This document shows positions 58,301 through 64,000 of a stretch of 64,000 nucleotides of DNA, piece by piece (positions within the stretch are counted from its first letter, which is position 1; each line of letters opens with the position of its first letter). The translations under genes and the position numbers were made by a program. The notes beneath the pieces are model-generated. The model did no database searches. It had not been told where the DNA came from and saw nothing but the letters and a program-made list of their open reading frames with translations. This stretch comes from Parascedosporium putredinis (Eukaryota > Ascomycota > Sordariomycetes > Microascales > Microascaceae), in assembly GCA_949357655.1 (NCBI GenBank), contig CASHTG010000012.1:1922001-1986000 (forward strand). The letters are read 5' to 3'.

Positions 58301-60307
58301 ATGAATAACATCGGTGAGGCCACTGGATGGCAAAAAGGGCCGATGCTCCTTTCAACCCATTCCGCGCGTATAGGCAGATCCAATGGATCTCTCCTTGTCC
58401 TCGTTTTTTTTTTTTTCCTTTTCAAAAGCCCCGACTCATGTCAAACAATTTGTGAAGACAGCTTGGCCCTGGACTAAACTAGTCCCATGGGCATCTCCTC
58501 GTGCGCCCTTGTCCCACTATCTAATGTGGCTTTTAGGTAGTTTTTGCTGGCGCTGGGGAAGAGGCGGGGGCCTCGGCGTAGAAGATCCGGTTTATGGCCT
58601 TCTCCCGTCGAGCTCGCTTCGCCCCTTCCTAATTTCCCATCAATCTCTCGCGCCTGGCAGTGCCCTCACGGCTGCGCATCCTTTGAGCCTTCCCATCCCA
58701 TTCAGCTACCAACAGCCCGAGGTGCTAAATAAAGGAAGGTCCCGTCTGAGGACATCCATCAAATCTAGTGGCTAGAAGATGGGGGCCAGCCAAGAAATGA
58801 ATCGGGTACTATCACTGCCATGAACCCGATATCGATTCCATGGTTCCGAGCGAGCATGTGTAGCTCCCTCACGCATGCATGCGCTTGATACGCCAGCCAT
58901 TTCCTTGCCCCCAACAAGGACTGAGCGCTATTATGTCTGAAAACCACTTGGCTGTTGGGAATGGAATTACTCGCAGCTCTAAAATCAAACCGGCCGGCCA
59001 ACAGGCACGACTGTCCCTTGAACGGCAAACCACCCGTCCCGCACATGCACATCATTTCCCCACTCGATGCCAGCCAGAGCAAGCCGTTAGAGAAAGTCAC
59101 AGCACTGAACCTTTGACAGACTATCAGACAAGTAGCAAATCAGTAGCACCACTCGTCACTGCACACGTAACAGTTCTCCACTCGACGTCCCCATACCATT
59201 CAACGTAGCAAATTGTCCTTGAGAGCCCATTTAGGGAGAGAGAAAAAATGGACCAGGAGAAGATCTTGCAACTGTGTATTCATACCCACGAAACTTGAGT
59301 ACCAAACTAGAAGGATAGGAGACCGGAGGGTCCTCCCCACAGAGGATTCGTTCTCTCGTTCGCTCCTCTTCTTTGCCTCAATCGTAGCTTGCCGATCACT
59401 CGAATGGCGCAGATCCTTCATAGGCTCCCATACAACTCCAAACGTTTCCTTCAAACCCGTCAGTTTGACGCGTGCCTATTTTACCAGATCAAAAAGGCAT
59501 ATTCGGCTGTAGTATTAGCCTCTTGAGACTAGAGTAGCACAAGCCCACAACCACTTTGCTCACGGGACGAGCCATCTCGATCCGGAACGCCCTTCTGACA
59601 CTTGGCCCTTGTTTCCGTCCCTCCTTCCGCTTTGGCGGCAGAGCCAGCATTTTCTTCGTCTCACCTTGCGGCAAGACGCGGAACGGGAGAAATCCAGGTT
59701 CATTCCTCCGATGGGGCCCTAGGGTCCTAGCTTGTCTCTTCCCCTTTCGCCATGATCGATCAAGCCTATGGTGTTCGCTAGTAGCTGTCGACGTGTCGAT
59801 GATTCAACCATAAACGGAGCCCTCGTACTCAGTGGCAAAGCCTCTGATCAGTGCTCCAGCATGACATAACTCAAAAGTGCCTATGCCCTAGTGACGAACA
59901 ACAAGGCGACGAACAAGTCAAGAGCGTCGTAGCGCGGTCGACTGGGGGTGGGGGGAGGCGCCACATCGAAGAAAGACAATAAGCTCATCAAACCCAACTT
60001 GACGGGAATCGGGAGCAGGGCTTGGCATGCAGTATGGTGTCCGGGGAACTACCAGTCCTCAAGCGCTTGCCGCGTCCCAAATCGCTAGCAGTACAGCGCC
60101 GGCAATAATTGTAGGGGCGAGGAAGCAAGAGAGTGCCGGGATTCGAGATGCCCCCTCCTGCTGTTGCGAGGAAAAACATAAAAATATTACTCGGCCTTGG
60201 CATGCCTATCGCACAATTGATCAAGAGGCTCGGCCATCACCGCGCCAGGCCATGGGGCCAAAAAAGGAAAGCAATCGAGCAGGGAAGAAGGCAAAAAGAT
60301 ATGATCT
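55400..60307. other. Gene-poor region upstream of the phosphatidylserine decarboxylase gene
   Basis: About 4.9 kb without a recognisable gene. It includes the decarboxylase promoter near 55400-55900, a CT-rich tract at 56983-57034 and a T run at 58406-58417. Open frames up to about 155 codons have no domain character. Confidence 0.4.
56983..57034. repeat. CT-rich low-complexity tract
   Basis: Imperfect CTCTCT repeat of about 50 bases with no ORF or gene context, a microsatellite-like sequence. Confidence 0.6.
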
Positions 60308-60402
60308 GGTCAGTATGAGGGTCGAACTCATGACCTTGGCATTTACTTGATAAACCGGATAGTTTATTAGTACCACGCTCTAACCAACTGAGCTAACCGA
60401 CC
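60308..60402 (-). tRNA. tRNA-Ile (anticodon AAU) with an intron of about 22 bases
   Basis: Read on the minus strand. Acceptor stem GGTCGGT pairs with ACTGACC (one G-T pair). The D arm is GCTCAGTTGGTTAGAGC. The anticodon stem TGGTA pairs with TGCCA around loop CTAATAA, so the anticodon is AAT. The T arm is ATGAG-TTCGACC-CTCAT. An insertion of about 22 bases lies directly after position 37, the canonical place for nuclear tRNA introns. Mature length is 73 bases without CCA. A-box (TTAGCTCAGTTGG) and B-box (AGTTCGACCCT) promoter sequences are intact. Confidence 0.95.
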
Positions 60403-61947
60403 GTATTGCTCGGTGTTGAGGTGAGTCGGGCTTAATTCCTCTCATGAACGTAGCGCCTTTTGTCAATATTCCCCCGCCTCCATGCTCCTCCCAGTACCAT
60501 AAACTCCAGGTATTCGCACTTCCGCACTCCAATTCCCTTATCTGAGATACCATTTTACGCTGTTTTCTTCCCCTCATCCACAATAGACCCTTCAACTCAC
60601 CAATCCTCGGTTCCCACGGCCCAAGTCTCCACTCGGTCTTTGGCGCGTCTCGAGGCTAGGCTAGTGTTGAGCCCGTTAATACCTCACGCAAACGAAGAGG
60701 ATGAGCACGCTCCACTTCTAAAGTGAGGTCTACGGAAGCCCCGGGGCCGCTCCAGCCGGGGCCCCTTCCTTTTCTTTTTTTCTTTCCCACTTCAGTCAAA
60801 TTCACCTGCAAAAGGCCCGAGGAAGGCTCCAGAAAGACGAAAACCGCCATGCCTGGTGGGAAGTGGTCTCGGGGATACTCAGTTCCCTCATCTTTGCGCA
60901 CGCCTCATTTTATTCTTTGTTAGTCTTCAGCCCAGGCTAGAGGGTGAAATCGAGGCGTTGTGCCCCCATCGGAATTCGTGCGTTGGTATATCACCAAGAG
61001 GCACTGATATTAGTAGATTTCATTCAAAGAAGCTCAAGTAGTCCCGCCGTGCTGTGTTAGTCAAAATGGAAAAAGAAAAAAATCGTGATGCGGGGGCTTC
61101 ATCTTTTATTTCCAGCCCCAGCATCTCGACTCCTTTGGCGAGGCGCGTCTCTACGGCCGGGGTCTTTAGAAAATTGCACGGAGACCCCAGCTGCCTGCAC
61201 GGAGCAGGCACATAGAAGAGATGAGCCCACTACTCTTCAGCCTTGAGCCCCAGAACGCACCAGCAAGCAAGCATGCGGGGATGTGGCGAAGCATCCGATC
61301 TAGCACCCGCAGTGCAGCGTCGGAAGCTTGCGCCTATCGTCTCCGTTCAGCGCGGGGCCGCCATGCAGCCGCTCTCGAAGCTGAACTAGCATACGGGTCG
61401 GATCTGAAAGCTCGCGGAGTCAAGGATTCCTTCAGTTGTCACCGCTTGTGTTGCGATGGCATAGAGATGGCCACCAGCCAAGGCATTATGCGAAAACACG
61501 CACACTAACACGAGCCCGAGCCGGCATTGCTCGTGCCCTTTGACTAAACTAGAGGTCACGAGCTTGCGGATGTGCCAAACTAAACAGATGTAAGAAGTTA
61601 ACTAGTAAAGATGTGGTATTGTCATTGCATCAATTGGTATCTGACAAAGCCGTCAATACGATTACAGACCGTATGAAGCCGCGCGAGATCCTCAGGGGCT
61701 TCGTGCGCGAGGGCACAATTCTGATTCCTGTCCCTATGCCAGCAAACCAGGAGCCCCCTTCAACACCTCTTCGGGGACAGGATCCAGGTCCCCACATCAC
61801 GCTGTTTCTATGTACAGCACGGCCAACACCATTACCACCGGGTCGTTTAATTTTCCCGTAACGCGCCCGATCCCCAACCCCGATTTACCATCCCATAAAA
61901 CCCATGCAAGCCATCATCCGTCGTCTCAGCACGCGCGCCTACACCCC
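60403..61947. other. Intergenic region
   Basis: 5' flank of the tRNA gene and 3' flank of the 64-aa gene. No coding signal or repeats of note. Confidence 0.5.
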
Positions 61948-62292
61948 TTATACGACGTGGGCGGCACGGGCGGCCCTCCTCCTGGCGAGGAACTTGTGGA
62001 GCCAGAGAGCGAGCAGGCCAACAGCAACACTGCGAAATGGTTAGATAACAAAACATGCACGGCAGCCTGAGGGGTTGTCATAGAGAAAAAGCTTACATGA
62101 AGACAATGCAGAAGACGAGGCTATTGATGGAATAACGTTAGCAACGGGCTGGGCTCGCTGATGTTGAGCGACATTGAGTCTCTGATCAAGGAGCAATACG
62201 TACATGACACCAGGGTTCTTCGAAGCAAAGTTCTTGCGCTTCGCGAGCTGAACAAGGGCCTCGCGGGCGACGACGGAGTTGATGGCAGCCAT
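61948..62292 (-). CDS. Single-pass membrane microprotein, 64 aa, three exons
   Basis: Exons 62292-62204, 62120-62097 (24 bases) and 62029-61948. Intron 62203-62121 has a GTACGT donor, a TTGCTAACG branch and a CAATAG acceptor. Intron 62096-62030 has GTAAGC, an ATCTAACC branch and a TTCGCAG acceptor. The frame is in phase through all three exons. A polar, basic N-terminus (MAAINSVVAREALVQLAKRK) leads to one hydrophobic span running from LVFCIVFI into VAVGLLALWL (about 30-48), then a strongly basic tail (KFLARRRAARAA). Fungal proteins of this shape exist as conserved hypotheticals, but I cannot name the family. ER or mitochondrial membrane location is inferred from the layout. No continuous ORF covers it, so it is easily missed. 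Confidence 0.8.
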
Positions 62293-64000
62293 TTCGACGG
62301 AGTGAATTTGAACAACGGGCGGGTTGATGAGCAAGGTTTAACGCTGCAACTGTTGTTGACAAGGGAAAAAGTTAGTTCGTCGTACATGGGCGCGAAAATT
62401 CTCCTCCCTCTCCCCCACCCAAAAGCAACAGGTGATGTGAAAGCGAAGTGTAGGTGTAGGGGAACGAGTAGCCCCAAGATCAAGTTTGCGATTGCTCAAT
62501 TGTCTTAGACACGCAGGGCCGAACGTGATTATGTTGCCACAAGTTCGTTCCAGGCGAGATGCTCACGGGCATTGAGAGACACGATCGGGCATAAGACCTC
62601 GAGTGTGTTGACCAAGAATCAAGACTCGCGAGTATTAGGAATAAACCCAATTGCGATGGACGGGCGATGGCAAAATGCTAGCAGTCGATAACTCATAAAG
62701 GCAATGCATATGCATCCTCGCGCAAAGTGTCTAGGCCTCCGAGAGAAAGACCAGATAGCACCAACAAGCGTGCTCGCCAGCTATTTCCAACCATGATCCG
62801 ACAAGACAACTTTGACGGCGGCATGACGGCCAGTGACAGCGAGGCGATGGGCAAACCCGAAGGCGGCACGCGCGTTTTGCTCGCATTGGTCTAATCGCCA
62901 AAGCAATGGCCTTGAGAGATCGATTTCGATCGCCGGCAGTCGCAATCCAGAGGAGAGTTGCATCCACGGTGAGGTCTTGGCAATCCGGGAGGCTGGGCAA
63001 AGGAGGGGTGATGACGGCACCAGGGTATTGGAGAGGGAGGCTTGGGTCACTTACAGCAAGATGATCAAAACTCGCGATACAATGGATGAGGAAAACCAAT
63101 TGAGAGCGGAGACTGAGACAACGACGGGTTTCTTGATGCTGGCAATCACCGGGGAGGAAAGGGAAAAAAAACAAGAGAGGAAGAGAGAGGAGGAGAAAGT
63201 TCGAAACGGGTGGGAAGATAAAAACAAAATAGAGGTCGAGCACGCTGGTACAACGGTACTCGTCGGCAGCAGTCGGTAGCGAGGATCCTCCGTGACCTGG
63301 GCTCAAGAAGTTCGTGCTCGTCCGGAAGACGGCACAAGGGCGAGGCAGGGGGAGCCAGGTGATCAAAGCTTTTTCTACCCTGTCCTTGGGCAGACGAAAT
63401 GTTGCTCATCATCGATTATCGCCGCTCGCCGGCCGGGTTGGGCTAGTTCCAGTTTTTTTCTCTCTTTTTTTCTTCTTCTTTTTTTGCCCTCTCTCGTCCT
63501 CCGCTTTTGCGCAAAAAGTTCTCTTTTGGTCATTATACTATTACGCTTGCGCTTGTTGCCGCCGAGGGTGGTGGGATCATCATGTATAGGTACCGGGTCG
63601 AGGGCAAGCTACTGTGCACTCGATGTTAGCTCGAGGAAAAAGTATACAATGCCGAGTCCAGCCATGCCACCCGCACACGCAGATTGGACCTGATGATGTG
63701 GAAAGAGCTCTGTGCTAATGATGTCGCATAACAGTGTGGACACAAGAGCGGAATACAGTGGGGGCAAGCTCCGGAGAGCCCACGGCAGGAACGGAGCAGA
63801 ATCCAGGTTTTTGCGCTAAGAGAATGGCCCGCCATGGTCACGATTTGTGGGTCTGACCACAGGCGATCCTTCTTTGCGCCGGGCCTTCCACATCCCACGC
63901 CCAAGTGCCGCCGCGGGATTGTTCATTGTGACACCTCGACCACCAAGTGTTGACGATGGCTGAAGGGCGGGCAAAAGTTACGGAATCCTCTCGAGCAAGC
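62293..64000. other. Right-end region, no gene seen
   Basis: Promoter side of the 64-aa gene, then about 1.7 kb to the window edge without a recognisable gene. A purine-rich patch at 63150-63220 and a T-rich patch at 63450-63490 are low complexity. A gene starting beyond the edge cannot be excluded. Confidence 0.4.

Overview
The window looks like a chromosomal piece of a filamentous ascomycete, most likely a Sordariomycete. Coding exons have G/C-rich third positions. Introns are short, with GTAAGT/GTATGT-type donors, CTAAC-type branch sites and TAG/CAG acceptors. Proteins such as an RTA1-like membrane protein, a DUF6536-like membrane protein, a C2-C2-EF-hand phosphatidylserine decarboxylase and an AP-3 mu subunit fit that group. 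Species cannot be fixed from sequence alone. Every identified gene is a single-copy housekeeping or membrane/trafficking type. I see no biosynthetic cluster, transposon, virus, CRISPR array or operon.

Layout: 0-5 kb has a partial gene cut by the left edge (-), a small alpha-helical protein (-) and an RTA1-like 7-TM protein (-). A 3.9-kb gene-free stretch follows. 8-9.3 kb is a DUF676-type lipase (+); 9.8-11.5 kb an arrestin-related adaptor (-); 14-15.8 kb a fatty aldehyde dehydrogenase (+); 16.2-17.3 kb exosome subunit Rrp4 (-). At 18-20.6 kb a DMAC1-like small protein (-) and AP-3 mu (+) diverge from one promoter. 22-23.4 kb is mitochondrial malonyl-CoA:ACP transacylase (+) and 24.1-25.3 kb coatomer epsilon (+). 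At 25.8-28.7 kb a HAD hydrolase (-) and ribosomal protein uL18/L5 (+) diverge. 31.1-34.9 kb is a large LRR protein (+) and 35.7-38.4 kb a DUF6536-like membrane protein (-). An 11-kb gene-poor stretch (38.4-49.6 kb) ends in an 81-aa ORF with a long ATG-free leader. 51.4-55.4 kb is the phosphatidylserine decarboxylase (-), 60.3 kb an intron-bearing tRNA-Ile(AAU) (-), and 61.9-62.3 kb a three-exon 64-aa membrane microprotein (-).

The most striking observation is not a new system. Ten of the sixteen protein genes called here are out of frame in one to six places. Almost every break sits at a short mononucleotide run and is repaired by adding one or two copies of the run base. After those additions all ten genes have spliced lengths divisible by three. 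This points to systematic homopolymer contraction in the assembly, or less likely to a mutator lineage or decay. Automated ORF calling would fragment most of these genes. I aligned nothing to databases: family calls rest on recognising motifs, and break positions on reading all frames.

Functionally the set covers membrane traffic (coatomer epsilon, AP-3 mu, arrestin adaptor, phosphatidylserine synthesis), mitochondria (Mct1, DMAC1-like, probably the lipase), RNA/ribosome (Rrp4, uL18, tRNA-Ile) and lipid metabolism (aldehyde dehydrogenase, RTA1-like). Neighbours share no obvious pathway.
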